A stretch of DNA of 64,000 nt from Sva-07 sp963716095 (GCA_963716095.1 CAVQSV010000023.1:372001-436000); one strand, 5' to 3'. Positions 18,626-28,518 are shown, counted from the stretch's first letter. The notes: generated by a model from the sequence alone, not told the origin. Made by a program: numbers and translations.

Positions 18626-21505
18626 TCAGTCGGCGGTATCGAGTGCCGAACGCGCCGCGAAGGCGACAACGGCCGTGCGGCCCTCGACGCCGAGCTTGGT
18701 GGCGAGATTCGCAATGTGTCGTTCGACCGTCTTGGGCGAAACATGCAGCGTCTCCGCGATGCTCCGAGTCGAACGAGCCTCGGCGAGCAACTCGAGGACG
18801 TCGGCCTCACGGGCCGACACTCCGAGCGCCCGCAGTCGGGGCGGAACTCGTTCGTCGCTGCGTCGTTGACGAGGCAGCGCAGACCCGAGCGCCCCCAGCA
18901 GCGACCGGCACGAGGACGCAAGACGGTCGTCGCCCCGCGTCTCGAAGTAGCTGAAGGCATCTCGCAACCAGGTGATCGGATCTCCCCATCCGTCGGCATG
19001 TGCTGTCTCGGCAACCAATCGACGGGCGTGATGCTGGAACCACGGGGCCGGCTGTACACGTTCGGCCAGTGTCACCTCGCGGTTCGCCTCGTCGACTGCT
19101 CCGCGACGGCCGGCCACGACCGCACGCGCGTAGCTCCGGTAGCTGTCGATCATCACGTGGTTCGGGCCGACGTATGCGTCGAGTTCGTCGATCGCCGCTG
19201 TCCCGGCCTCGTCTCCGTCGAGGGCCTCGAACAGGACCCAGATCCCACGTTCGGGACAGGCCACCGCCGGCGCCACCCGCAATCGATCCATCATCTGCTC
19301 GAGTGCTGTTCCCGCGTGGCGGAGATCGTCTCTGTCGATCCAATAGGTGGCACGGGCCACGCCACCGAGCGCGACGACGTCTGCATGACCGTCGGAGATC
19401 GCATCGGCTTCGGCCAGGAGCCGCTCCATCCGCTCCCGGTCGCCGTGGTGGGCGGCGGCGACCGCGAGCGCGACGGTTGCGACACCATGCAGGGTGCGCA
19501 ATCGAAGTCTCTTCGCCAGATCGATGCAGCGGTTGGCCGCAGGCTCGATCTGGTCGGTGTTGCGTCGGTCGTGCGCCTGCCATGCGAGGAAGTTGTCGAG
19601 ATGGGCGACCACGACGAGCGCGCCGGCGTTCGTGGCGTGCTCGCGGGCGGCGAGGATCCCTTGCGGTGGCTCGAACTCCCAGAGCGCCAGCGACGATCGC
19701 TCCATCAACCCCCGCAGTTGCCATGCCGGCAGGCCGTGCTCGCGCCCGATGCTCACGACGCGGTCGAACGTCGCCGCGGGGTTGCCCTCGCCGCGGCCTC
19801 GCTCGCACCGGCCGACCACGAGCGCCGTTGCAGCCTCCAGCTCGCAATCTTCACGCTCTTCCGCGACTTCCATGGCAGTCCGGGCCAGTAGCGCAGCGTC
19901 GTCGAAGCGGCCCTGGCCGACGGCGACCTCGGCTCGTACCGCGTCGATCCGCGCCCCGAGGTGAGTTCCGGGAGCATCGTCGACGAGATCGTGCGCCGCC
20001 GCCGCGTGTTCACCGGCGGTGTCCCAACGGCTTGCTTCCGCAGCCGCCCGCGCCATCGCCAGGTGGATGTTCACACGCTGCGCCGGCCCGGCGGCGGCGA
20101 GCATCCGCTGCCCGACCGCCAGCGCCTGATCGACGGCTCCCGTGGTGCCGAGGACCGACAACAGGGCGTCACCGATCTCGAACCACTCGGGCTCCACGTC
20201 GTTCACGAACGACCACGCACGGTCGAGCATCGGTACCGCGCTCGACAGCGCCCCCCGCCGGCGCGCCCGACGGGCGGCTCGGAGGAGGAGTGCAGCTGCT
20301 CGCTCGGTGTCGCCTGCCTCCTCGGCGAGTGTGGCGGCCTGCTCACCGAACGCGTCGCCGAGGTCTGGCCGATCCTGCTCCAGCGCAGCGAGCGCCTCAC
20401 GGGCGATCTCGATCCGCTCGAGCGGGAGCATCTCTTCGAGGATCGCCTCCCGTGTCAGCGCATGCCGGAACTCGAACGCCGTCGGTTCGGAGCGGTCCGC
20501 CATCACCAGCTGGGCTTGGACTCCGGCACGAAGCGCCTGAGCGACCGTTTCGGTCGGCACCCCCAACGCAGCACGGAGCAGCTCGGTGTCGAAACGCTGC
20601 CCGAGCACTGCCCCAACGCGGATCACGCGGCCGGCGTCGTCATCGAGCTCGCCCGTCCTTCGACGAACGAGCTCGGCGAAGCGTTCGGGCACCGCCGGGC
20701 CACCAGCCGCCTCGACCCGCCAACCGTCGCCTGTCGAGGTGATCGTGCCGTCGGCGACGCTGGTCGTGAGAAGTTCCTCCACGAGAAGCGGTAGCCCGTC
20801 TGCGAAGTCGCTGATCAGCGACATCACACTCGCATCGACGCCGGCGCCGAGGCACGTCGACGCCATCGTCGCGAGTTCATCGGTGCTCAGACGTCGCAAC
20901 TCCATTCTCGCCGCCGATCTCCTGGCTGCGAGGTCGCTCAGTACCCGTCCGACCTGATCGGAGCCCTCGAGACGAGTGGTCACCACACACAGCACCGGTG
21001 CATTGGTCAAGTTGTCTGCCAGGTACTCGACGACGGCGGCCGTGTCGGGATCCGACCAGTGCAGATCCTCGAGCACGAGCATGCAGGCGTCGCCGGGAAT
21101 GGAGGTCAAGAAGCGCAGGAGGCCCTCACCGATCTCCATCGCGCTCGCCTGGTAGGGCTCTTCGGCGACGCCTCGCCACTCGGGAACGATCTGGGCCAAT
21201 GCCCGCCGGTCGACCGACGGCGCGCCGTCTGCGCCGAGCCGTCTGACGTGGCCCGACAGCGCTTCGAACAGTGGACGGAACGGCACGGGCGTGCGAGTGT
21301 CGACAGCCCGTCCGACCAGTACTGGCAGTCCTCGCCCTGCAGCCGCGTCGCAGAGCTCTCTGACCAACCGAGATTTGCCGACGCCCGCCTCGCCTGACAC
21401 CCAAACGAAACTGCCGGCCCCGCTGACTGCGCGATCGAGCGCAGCCACGAGCACTGTCGTCTCGTCCTCGCGCCCCACCAGGGACGGGCACGACACTTGC
21501 AGCAC
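18626..21505 (-). CDS. LuxR-family large ATP-binding regulator (LAL type)
   Basis: Regulator of 959 residues. The order is an N-terminal AAA/STAND ATPase with Walker A SGEAGVGKSR (38-46) and a Walker B-like ACMLVLEDLHWSD, then a long helical TPR-like middle, then a C-terminal LuxR helix-turn-helix (LGVSAREADVLELLAEA, TLHVSPKTVERHI). LAL regulators activate catabolic or secondary-metabolite genes on effector binding. The open frame continues about 1.3 kb upstream, but that part is antisense to the M19 gene; GTG 21505 lies 6 bases after AAGACT and just before the conserved SLVGRE start. Divergent from the dipeptidase gene, a plausible target. Confidence 0.9.
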   Translation of the reverse strand: MLQVSCPSLVGREDETTVLVAALDRAVSGAGSFVWVSGEAGVGKSRLVRELCDAAAGRGLPVLVGRAVDTRTPVPFRPLFEALSGHVRRLGADGAPSVDRRALAQIVPEWRGVAEEPYQASAMEIGEGLLRFLTSIPGDACMLVLEDLHWSDPDTAAVVEYLADNLTNAPVLCVVTTRLEGSDQVGRVLSDLAARRSAARMELRRLSTDELATMASTCLGAGVDASVMSLISDFADGLPLLVEELLTTSVADGTITSTGDGWRVEAAGGPAVPERFAELVRRRTGELDDDAGRVIRVGAVLGQRFDTELLRAALGVPTETVAQALRAGVQAQLVMADRSEPTAFEFRHALTREAILEEMLPLERIEIAREALAALEQDRPDLGDAFGEQAATLAEEAGDTERAAALLLRAARRARRRGALSSAVPMLDRAWSFVNDVEPEWFEIGDALLSVLGTTGAVDQALAVGQRMLAAAGPAQRVNIHLAMARAAAEASRWDTAGEHAAAAHDLVDDAPGTHLGARIDAVRAEVAVGQGRFDDAALLARTAMEVAEEREDCELEAATALVVGRCERGRGEGNPAATFDRVVSIGREHGLPAWQLRGLMERSSLALWEFEPPQGILAAREHATNAGALVVVAHLDNFLAWQAHDRRNTDQIEPAANRCIDLAKRLRLRTLHGVATVALAVAAAHHGDRERMERLLAEADAISDGHADVVALGGVARATYWIDRDDLRHAGTALEQMMDRLRVAPAVACPERGIWVLFEALDGDEAGTAAIDELDAYVGPNHVMIDSYRSYARAVVAGRRGAVDEANREVTLAERVQPAPWFQHHARRLVAETAHADGWGDPITWLRDAFSYFETRGDDRLASSCRSLLGALGSALPRQRRSDERVPPRLRALGVSAREADVLELLAEARSTRSIAETLHVSPKTVERHIANLATKLGVEGRTAVVAFAARSALDTAD

Positions 21506-21511
21506 GGCGAC

Positions 21512-21517
21512 AGTCTT
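21512..21517 (-). promoter_or_regulatory. -10-like box of the LAL regulator gene
   Basis: AAGACT on the minus strand ends 6 bases before GTG 21505. Confidence 0.4.
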
Positions 21518-21562
21518 GCAGGCACCTCTAGAGTCGCGCCGGTCCGGTCCAACGCTGATCTG

Positions 21563-21568
21563 TACGAT
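21563..21568 (+). promoter_or_regulatory. -10-like box of the M19 dipeptidase gene
   Basis: TACGAT ends 6 bases before GTG 21575; leaderless pattern. Confidence 0.45.
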
Positions 21569-21574
21569 CCGAAG

Positions 21575-22621
21575 GTGAGCGCGATCGCCCGTCGTACGAG
21601 GGAACGGCAGATGACTCGGAATCGAGCGCCTCGCGTCGACGTCCACGCTCATCCGGGCCGGTGCTTTCTCAGCGGGACCGCCGACGCAGACCCCGCTCGC
21701 CCCGCCCTCGGCAGCGGTGACGCGATCGCCGGGTTCCACGCAGCGCAGGACGCCGGGATGGCAGCGGTCAGCTTCGCCACGGTCGCCGACCTTCGCGTCC
21801 TGCAGCTCGTCGAGAGTCGCTTCGCTGCTGCCCGCGAGTTCGCCCCGGGCGAGGCGTACGCCGACCACCAGCGTCAGCTCGAAGCGATTCTCGACGTCGC
21901 GCGCCGGGTCGATGCGACCGTGGTCGCCGGAGCGGACGACGTCATGCGTGTGCACCGTGCAGGTCAGACCGGTCTGCTGGTCACCTGCGAAGGGGCAGAC
22001 TTCGTCGAGGACGGCCCCGATGCCGACGCGTTCGAGCGTCTGCACGAGGCCCACGCAGCGGGTGTCCGATCGATCACCATCGTGCACTACCGGCAGAACA
22101 GATACGGCGACCTCCAGACGGAACCACCGCTCCACCACGGTCTGTCGCACGCCGGTCGCGAGCTCGTCGAGGTGATGAACGATCTGGGCATGATCGTCGA
22201 TCTTGCGCACGCCTCGTTCGAGACGACGATGGACGCTGTGGCCGCCTCGCGCCACCCGGTGATGATCTCTCACACCCACCTTGCCGGGTCGCGCAGCGAC
22301 CACCCACGGCTGGTGACCGATGAGCACGCGCGTGCCGTCAGCGATGCTGGCGGGTTGATCGGGGCGTGGCCCTCGGGCGTCGTGTCGGAGACACTCGACG
22401 ACTTCATCGACGAAGTCGTCCGACTGGTGGACCTGGTGGGCGTCGGGCACGTCGCGATCGGCACCGATCTCGACGCCAACTTCCGACCGGTGCTGACGGA
22501 GTACGGGCAGTTCGACGACCTCGATGCTGGTCTCGCGGCGCGTGGTCTCGGTGCTGACGACATCGATCGGGTGCTCGGCGTCAACGCCGTGGATCTCATC
22601 CGAACCGTGTGCGGTCCGTGA
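21575..22621 (+). CDS. Membrane dipeptidase family protein (peptidase M19)
   Basis: Metallo-hydrolase of 348 residues with the renal-dipeptidase fold. RVDVHAHPG gives the first metal pair, TCEGADFVED the bridging Glu, then MIVDLAHASFE and PVMISHTHL supply the second-site His residues, and HVAIGTDLDA the late Asp. M19 enzymes cleave dipeptides, often with D-residues, or related amides. No signal peptide is seen, so it is cytoplasmic. GTG 21575 is preferred from the TACGAT box; ATG 21611, preceded by GAGGGA, is an alternative. Divergent from the LAL regulator. Confidence 0.86.
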   Translation: MSAIARRTRERQMTRNRAPRVDVHAHPGRCFLSGTADADPARPALGSGDAIAGFHAAQDAGMAAVSFATVADLRVLQLVESRFAAAREFAPGEAYADHQRQLEAILDVARRVDATVVAGADDVMRVHRAGQTGLLVTCEGADFVEDGPDADAFERLHEAHAAGVRSITIVHYRQNRYGDLQTEPPLHHGLSHAGRELVEVMNDLGMIVDLAHASFETTMDAVAASRHPVMISHTHLAGSRSDHPRLVTDEHARAVSDAGGLIGAWPSGVVSETLDDFIDEVVRLVDLVGVGHVAIGTDLDANFRPVLTEYGQFDDLDAGLAARGLGADDIDRVLGVNAVDLIRTVCGP

Positions 22622-22883
22622 CCGGGAATCACCGTCGTCTCGACTCGTCGTGACGCTCGGTGAGCTTCGAGGCGCAGATGCAAGGACTGCTGCCCGATGG
22701 TGTTCGTACTCGTGGGCGTCGATTCCGATCGCGGACGCGTCACGCCGGTGGTTCGTTGGACTCTGTGCCACGCGACTACCCCACGAGTTCCGGTCAGGTG
22801 CGGGTACGCCACCGGCGACGCGTCCGCGGACGGGTGCACGCAATTGATCGGCGCGAGACACCCATCACGCACGTCCTGGTCAC

Positions 22884-22923
22884 CGATGAGCGAACCCACC
22901 AGATCTGCGGGTTTGGCTCATCG
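22884..22923. repeat. Family C hairpin, copy 2, in a 312-base gap
   Basis: Left arm starts CGATGAGCGAACC, right arm ends GGTTTGGCTCATCG; the pairing is slightly imperfect, and the loop shares GATCTGCGGG with copy 1. It is the only structured element seen in the gap 22622-22933 between the M19 gene and the monooxygenase end; the remainder shows no gene or clear signal. Confidence 0.75.
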
Positions 22924-22933
22924 CTTCGGACGA

Positions 22934-24756
22934 TCAGGAGAGTTCGAGACCGGCGAGGTCGCCTGATGCACGCCAGTTCTCCAGCACCTTGATGAACGCG
23001 AGCGACCCGGCGCCATAGCTGCCGTTCTTCACGCTGCGCTCACTCGGCTTGCCCTCGTTGTTGTAGTAGCCGGGGGTGCACGATTCGAGGAACTTCAGGC
23101 TCATCTGCGACAGGCTCACGATCGTGTCGACCCACGCCGCTTCGGCCTCGGCCTCGGCCTCGATCACCGTCACGCCACGATCCCTGGCCTCGGCGAGGAT
23201 GTAGGCGAGGTGCTTGCTCTGCTCGTTGAGCATGTGCGGGAAGTTCACGGTGAAGCCCGACTGCACGTTCGAGAAGATGAAGCAGTTCGGGAACCCTCGG
23301 CTGTGCATCCCGTGCAATGTCGACGCGCCGTCGCTCCACTTCTCGGTGAAGGTCAGGCCGTCACGCCCGTACAACTCGTAGCCGGCACGACGGGTGTACT
23401 CGGTGCCGACCTCGAAGCCGGTCGCGTAGATCAGGCAGTCGACCTCGAACTCCTCCTCGACCAGCGCACCGGTCGCATCGTGACGCTCGACGACCACCCC
23501 GGTCGGCGTGATGCGCTTCACCCCGCGCCCTTCGGTGTCGATCAGGTGCACGTTGGGTCGGTTGAACGTGTCGAGGTACTCGTCGTGGAAACACGGCCGC
23601 TTGCAGAACTGCCGGTACCAGGGCTTGAGCGCTTCAGCGGTGCTCGGATCGGCCACGATCTCCTCGACTCGTGACCGGATCTGTTCCATCTTCTCGAAGT
23701 CGGCGAGCTCCATCGTGTTCGCCAGACCCTCGGGCGTCAGGTCGCCTTCGCCGCGTCGCACCCGGATCAGGAGGTTGCCGATGATGTCGGTCCACCCGTC
23801 GTCGACGAGGTCTTCTGGCTCGGGGATGCCCGAGACGAGATTGTTGAAGTTCTCCATCCGCCGTTCCTGCCAACCGGGCTCGAGACTTGCGGCCCACTCG
23901 GGATCGGTCGGACGGTTGTTGCGCACGTCGATCGACGACGGTGTGCGCTGGAAGACGAACAGCTCCTTGGCCGCGGCGCCGACGTGGGGGACACACTGCA
24001 CCGCGGTCGCTCCGGTCCCGATGATCCCGACCCGCTTGTCGGCGAGACCGACGAGGCCGCCGTCGGACCCACCACCGGTGTAGTCGTAGTCCCAGCGGCT
24101 GGTGTGGAACGTGTGCCCCTCGAACGAGGTGATGCCCTCGATGCCTGGCAGCTTCGGGCGGTGGAGGGGCCCGCTCGCCATCACGATGTAGCGGGCCCGC
24201 ATCGCGTCGCCCCGATTCGTGCCGACGACCCAGCGCTGATCCGCGTCGTCCCAACGCATCTCGGTCACTTCGGTCTGGAAGCAGGCGTTGCGGTAGAGGT
24301 CGAAGTGTTCGCCGATCGCCTGGCTGTGGGCGAGGATCTCTGCGGCCTGGGAGTACTTCTGCTTCGGCATGTAGCCGATCTCCTCGAGCAGCGGCAGGTA
24401 CACGTACGACTCCACGTCGCACGCCGCGCCCGGGTACCGGTTCCAGTACCAGGTGCCGCCGAAGTCGCCGCCCTTCTCGACCATGCGGATGTCGTCGACG
24501 CCGGCCTCTCGCAGGCGCGCCCGGCGAGCAGGCCGCCGAATCCGCCGCCGATGATGAGCACTTCGACGTCGTCGGTCAGCGGCTCGCGCTCGATCGGGTC
24601 GACGTAGGGGTCGTGGACGTAGCGCTCGAACTCGCCGACGACCTCGATGTACTGCTCGTTGCCGACGTCGCGCAGTCGCTTGTCGCGCTCCTCGCGGTAC
24701 TTGTCGCGCAGCGCATCGGGGTCGAAGGTCGTCGTACTCGTCTCGGCCTCGCTCAT
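22934..24756 (-). pseudogene. Baeyer-Villiger-type flavin monooxygenase, one-base frameshift
   Basis: From ATG 24756 the protein has a helical lead, then VEVLIIGGGFGGLLAG (FAD dinucleotide fold). Near 24515-24525 one base is missing; the next frame resumes REAGVDDIRMVEKGGDFGGTWYWNRYPG. Further on are the BVMO fingerprint FEGHTFHTSRWD, a second Rossmann motif GIIGTGATAVQ for NADPH, and LIYATGFEVGTEYTRRAGY. Total about 608 residues, as for cyclohexanone- or phenylacetone-monooxygenase relatives with N-terminal extension. Would insert oxygen into ketones. The break is a single deletion, either real or an error; every other feature is intact. Confidence 0.85.
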
Positions 24757-24762
24757 CGTTGC

Positions 24763-24768
24763 AGCGTA
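24763..24768 (-). promoter_or_regulatory. -10-like box of the monooxygenase gene
   Basis: TACGCT on the minus strand ends 6 bases before ATG 24756, identical to the purE box and gap. Confidence 0.5.
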
Positions 24769-24803
24769 GAAAGCCACGCCGCCGTCGTCACCGTGCGGGT
24801 GCA

Positions 24804-24828
24804 ACGTTTGGGGTCGGACACCAAACGT
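24804..24828. repeat. Family A palindrome, copy 2 (degenerate)
   Basis: Arms ACGTTTGG and CCAAACGT around a GTCGGAC core, a diverged relative of the TGGTGTCAGACACCA elements. Unlike the other copies it lies upstream of a gene start. Confidence 0.45.
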
Positions 24829-24842
24829 CGCATCGGTGCCGG

Positions 24843-25525
24843 TCAGGTCTCGACGTGGGCGAAACGTTCGATGTCGCCGCGGTGACCGGCGACCACGATC
24901 AGGTCGTGTTCCCCAGATGCGTTGCACTCTCGGCGTACGTGAACGACTGGCCCTCGGGCTTGATGCACACCACGGTGACCTTGTACTTGACGCGAAGGTC
25001 GGTGTCGCCGAGCTACTTGCCCGCCAGGTTCTGGGGCACCCTCATCTCGACGAGCACGAAGTCGTCGTCGAGCGCGAAGTACTCGATGAGCGCCCCGGTG
25101 ACGAGCCGCGCCACACGGCTGCCCATCTCGGCTTCGGGAAACACGACATGATGCGCACCGACGCGCTGCAGGATGCGGCCGTGCTGTGCGGTGAGCGCCT
25201 TGGCCCAGATGTTCGGAACCTCGAGATCGACGAGCGCCCCGGTGGTCAGCACGCTCGCTTCGATGTCGGCGCCGATCGCCACCACTGCGGTCACAGCGTC
25301 GCCGACGCCGAGTTGGCGCAACGTCTCTTCGTTGGTCGTGTCGGCCTGGACCGTGTGGGTCAGGTGGCCCGCGTGTTGCTGCACTCGGAGCTCGTCGGCG
25401 TCGATTCCGAGGACCTCATGGCCCATGTCGATCAGCGTGCCGGCGAGCGCGGAGCCGAATCGGCCCAGCCCGATCACGACGATCTCGCCCTGGTGCTCGA
25501 CCGTGGGCCGACGCCCGCCGAACAT
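24843..25525 (-). pseudogene. trkA: Trk potassium uptake regulator TrkA, nonsense plus frameshift
   Basis: The RCK-N domain is intact: EIVVIGLGRFGSALAGTLI, an NAD-binding fold that gates the TrkH channel. At 25013-25015 an in-frame TAG interrupts AGK-LGDTDLRVKYKV where families have Ser or a similar residue; reading through, the RCK-C domain continues until a missing base near 24915, after which EHDLIVVAGHRGDIERFAHVET ends at 24843. About 227 residues when repaired, normal for single TrkA/KtrA. Start ATG 25525; an upstream TTG would overlap the trkH stop. Two lesions make a real pseudogene plausible. Confidence 0.75.
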
Positions 25526-25541
25526 GTTGTGAAGAATGTTG

Positions 25542-26913
25542 TCAGCCAATGATCGGACGCTCCTCGGGATAACGATACGGCGCTGCACGCTCGCGCAGCG
25601 CAAGTGCCGTGACGAAGGTGACGGGGCCGACGCGACCGGCGAGCATCACGATCATCAGCACGATGTGGCCGGTGGCGCCAATGCTGCTGGTGATCCCGGT
25701 CGACAGTCCGACCGTGCCGAACGCCGAGGTTGCCTCGAACAGCGCAGGGGAGAGCGAGAGGTCCTCGATGCTCATCAACAGCAGTGACGTGCCGACGACG
25801 AGACCGATCGACAGCAGGGCCACGGTGAGCGCCTGGCGAATCACGGTGTCCGGCAAGCGCCGGCGGAACACGCTGACGTCGGCCTTGCCGCGCGCCTCGG
25901 ACCAGAGCACGTAGCCGAGCACGGCGAATGTGGTCACCTTGATGCCGCCGCTCGTCGATGCCGGCCCGGCGCCGATGAACATCAGCGCGGTGATCACGAG
26001 CAGCGTCGGCTCGTTCATCCCGCCGATGTCGACGGTGTTGAACCCGGCCGTCCGCGGGGTCACGCCCTGGAACCATCCGGCCAGCAGCTTGTCGAACGTG
26101 TCGAGCGGTCCGAGAGTGTCCGGATTCGTCCACTCGAACGTCGTCACGACGAGCGGGCCGATGATCAGCAGCCCGGCGGTGGCGATGAGCGTGATCTTGG
26201 TGTGCAGGCTCCACGGCAGCGGCCGGGACGATTCGCCCGAGCGACGATGGCGTTCACGGCGCCAGGACTCGACAAGAATCGGGAAGCCGAGACCACCGAC
26301 GATGAATGCACCCGACACGCTGAGCACCACGACTGGGTCGCCCACGAACCGCTCGAGGTTGTTCGAGTACAGCGAGATGCCGGCGTTGTTGAACGACGTG
26401 ATGGCGTGGAACACCGCCGAGTACGCGGCGTGCCCGACGTTCGTCTCGTAGCCTCCCTGCCAGAACCGCACGAACAAGACCACGGCGAGCGAACCCTCGA
26501 CGCCCACGGTGATCTTGGCGATCGCGATGATCAGGCGGCGAAGGTCGCCGATGTCGACCGCGCCGATCTCGGCCTGGGCGAGCATCCGCTGGCGGAGGCC
26601 GACGCGATGCGATGCGACCAGACGCGAGGATCGAGCCGATCGTCATGATGCCGAAGCCGCCGACCTGGACGAGCAGCAGGATCACCAGTTCGCCGAACAC
26701 CGAGAACCGGGCGATGTCGGTGGACCCAGTCCGGTGACGGTGGCCGCGGACGTCGAGGTGAACAACGCGTCTTCGAGACCGATGTGACCCGGGCCGTCTG
26801 CCGAGATCGGCAGCCACAGCAGGCGCGGCGCCGATGACGATGAACACGACGAATGCCGCAACGACGAGTTGCGCAGGATTCCTGATCGCGGCGAGCGCGC
26901 CCTGTCGTGGCAC
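25542..26913 (-). pseudogene. trkH: Trk potassium channel subunit TrkH/KtrB, three frameshifts
   Basis: Fragments in three frames line up into one TrkH/KtrB of about 457 codons. GTG 26913 starts PRQGALAAIRNPAQL; a +1 near 26823 leads to LLWLPISADGPGHIGLEDALF and the first filter TSTSAATVTGL; a -1 near 26725 to ARFSVFGELVILLLVQVGGFGIMT cut short here; a +1 near 26622 to MLAQAEIGAVDIGDL and the intact remainder with later filter loops such as AITSFNNAGIS and VTPRTAGFN. TrkH forms the K+ pore regulated by TrkA, encoded next. Three compensating single-base shifts in 200 bases suggest either decay or poor local sequence quality. Confidence 0.78.
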
Positions 26914-26919
26914 CGAACG

Positions 26920-26925
26920 AGCATA
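26920..26925 (-). promoter_or_regulatory. -10-like box of trkH
   Basis: TATGCT on the minus strand ends 6 bases before GTG 26913. The intact promoter argues that the locus was recently functional. Confidence 0.5.
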
Positions 26926-26933
26926 GAAGGCGG

Positions 26934-26939
26934 CATCCT
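26934..26939 (+). promoter_or_regulatory. -10-like box of the small membrane protein gene
   Basis: CATCCT ends 6 bases before ATG 26946; weak match to the pattern. Confidence 0.3.
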
Positions 26940-26945
26940 GGTGGG

Positions 26946-27155
26946 ATGTTCCTCGGAGAAGACCTCCTCGCCTGGCTGACGCTGGCGTTCGGTGGCGCGC
27001 TGTTCGTCGGGAACGGACTTGCCATCGTCAAGCCGCCCGCCAAGCAACTCGACGACTCGAACCTCCAACGGGCGCCGGTGTTGCGCAGCGCGGTCTACGC
27101 GGGCATCGGCTTGGTCGCAGCTGTCTGGGCGCTCGCGTCGCTGCTCAGCGGTTGA
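26946..27155 (+). CDS. Small two-helix membrane protein
   Basis: Hypothetical protein of 69 residues. Two hydrophobic segments (about 6-24 and 47-67) flank a polar loop with KPPAKQLDDSNLQRAP. Not recognised as a known family. It is divergent from trkH with 32 bases between starts, and converges with the lipoprotein gene. The position next to the Trk locus is suggestive only. Confidence 0.6.
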   Translation: MFLGEDLLAWLTLAFGGALFVGNGLAIVKPPAKQLDDSNLQRAPVLRSAVYAGIGLVAAVWALASLLSG

Positions 27156-27168
27156 CCGGTCGCGCCGA

Positions 27169-27796
27169 TCAGTTGTTGCTGTAGACCGTGAGCGTGACCT
27201 GGTTCTCGCCGGCGTCGCCGAAGAACACGATGCCGACGGTCCATTGGTCGTTCGTGTACACGTTGTTGATCGTGTCGTCCGCCGTGAAGGTCGATGTCTC
27301 GTCGAAGCCCGCCGAGGTCAACGCACTGGCGTAGCTCTCGACGAAGCCGTCACCCTCGACCGTGCCGGAGACGGTGATCGCCTGCTCGGTGTCGGACCCG
27401 ATGACCGATGCGCTGGCGATTGCCAGGCCGCTCGGTTCGGGAATCTCGCCGGGCCACTCGTCCGGCAACTTCCGTTGTAGCACCGGAACGGAAGCTGCCG
27501 TCCTCGGATTCGATGTTGACCCCGCCCGACTCGGTGTCGACGTCGCCGGTGACAACCGATCCATCGGCATCGGTGATCACGAAGTTGCCGTCCTCGTCGA
27601 TCGTCATGCCGCCCTCCTCGGTCTGGACCGAGAACCCGCCATCCCCGTCGAGATCGAGGTCGACGTCGCCGCCACCCTGCGATTCGATGAGCTGTTCGAT
27701 CCCGTTCTCCGCCGCGTCGCCGCACGCTGCGAAGGCCAGCGCGCAACCCGCTACGACGAGGGTGTTCAGCGTTCGTCCCATGCTGTTTCGTCCCAT
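27169..27796 (-). pseudogene. Lipoprotein, one-base frameshift
   Basis: The N-terminus has a short basic start and a lipobox ending AGCALAFAACGDA, so the mature protein would be lipid-anchored on Cys. An acidic Gly/Asp-rich stretch of strand-like repeats (GGMTIDEDGNFVITDADGS) follows. Near 27474 the frame breaks and resumes as KLPDEWPGEIPEPSGLAI in another frame, then a single folded domain to the end. Deleting one G of ACGGAAG on the minus strand joins them. The LPDEWPGEIPEP motif recalls an actinobacterial lipoprotein group of unknown role. ATG 27796 follows TACAGT by 7 bases. Confidence 0.65.
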
Positions 27797-27803
27797 GCCG
27801 CGA

Positions 27804-27809
27804 ACTGTA
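27804..27809 (-). promoter_or_regulatory. -10-like box of the lipoprotein gene
   Basis: TACAGT on the minus strand ends 7 bases before ATG 27796; same box and gap as the PH-domain gene at 8306. Confidence 0.5.
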
Positions 27810-27918
27810 GGACCGCACGGGCGCTGGAGCGAGCGATTCCTGACCATCCGATCAACTGTCAGCGTCGATCCGCGACGGGTGCGGGGTTGCACCGGTGTCC
27901 GAGCGCGAGGATGACGAG

Positions 27919-28512
27919 ATGAGTGGTCCGCTACGCCTGACGTTCGTGCAATCTGCCAGCCGGGTCGATCAGCTCCCGGAGTCGCCGGCCGAGGTGGCGT
28001 TCGTCGGGCGCTCGAACGTCGGGAAGTCGTCGCTGGTCAACGCGTTGGCCAATCGCAAGCAACTGGCGCGCGTGTCGAACACGCCGGGACGAACGCAGCT
28101 GATCAACATGTTCGAGGTCGAGAGTGCTCGGGCGGACACCGCCACGATGGTCGACCTGCCGGGTTACGGCTTCGCGAAAGCGGCCAAGACGGTCAAGCGA
28201 GACTGGCCGGAGATGATCGAGGGCTATCTCCTCGAACGCGACAAGCTCGCCATGGTGTTCGTCTTGGTCGATGGCCCCATCGGCCCGACCAAGCTCGACG
28301 CGCAGATGCTCGACTGGCTGCGTTATCACGGCGTGCCTCACACGGTGGTGGCCACCAAGTTCGACAAGGTCAAGTCGTCGAAGCGAGCGACCCGCAAGAA
28401 GGAGTTGGCGGCGGGATGCCAGCTCGACCAGGGCGACATCGTGTGGGTCAGCGCCGCCAAGGGCGATGGCATCGACGCGTTGCGTTCGCTCGTGCGGACC
28501 TGGGTGGGCTGA
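27919..28512 (+). CDS. engB: Ribosome biogenesis GTPase EngB (YihA/YsxC)
   Basis: GTPase of 197 residues needed for late assembly of the large ribosomal subunit. The motifs run in order: G1 GRSNVGKS, G2 region SNTPGRTQ, G3 DLPGYGF, G4 TKFDKV and a G5-like SAAKG. The size matches the EngB family. ATG 27919 with GAGG 7-8 bases upstream is chosen; a GTG at 27895 in the same frame would add eight poorly conserved residues. The FabH-like gene follows after 19 bases but has its own box. Confidence 0.94.
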   Translation: MSGPLRLTFVQSASRVDQLPESPAEVAFVGRSNVGKSSLVNALANRKQLARVSNTPGRTQLINMFEVESARADTATMVDLPGYGFAKAAKTVKRDWPEMIEGYLLERDKLAMVFVLVDGPIGPTKLDAQMLDWLRYHGVPHTVVATKFDKVKSSKRATRKKELAAGCQLDQGDIVWVSAAKGDGIDALRSLVRTWVG

Positions 28513-28518
28513 TTTCGT

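Noticed and set aside
21506..22861. N-terminal extension of the LAL regulator to 1411 residues
   Set aside because: The extra 450 codons are antisense to the M19 dipeptidase and carry no domain; GTG 21505 has a -10-like box and precedes the conserved start.
22622..22933. Short open frames in the gap after the M19 gene
   Set aside because: No start signal, composition unlike neighbours, and the translation shows no conserved pattern; only a family C hairpin is supported.
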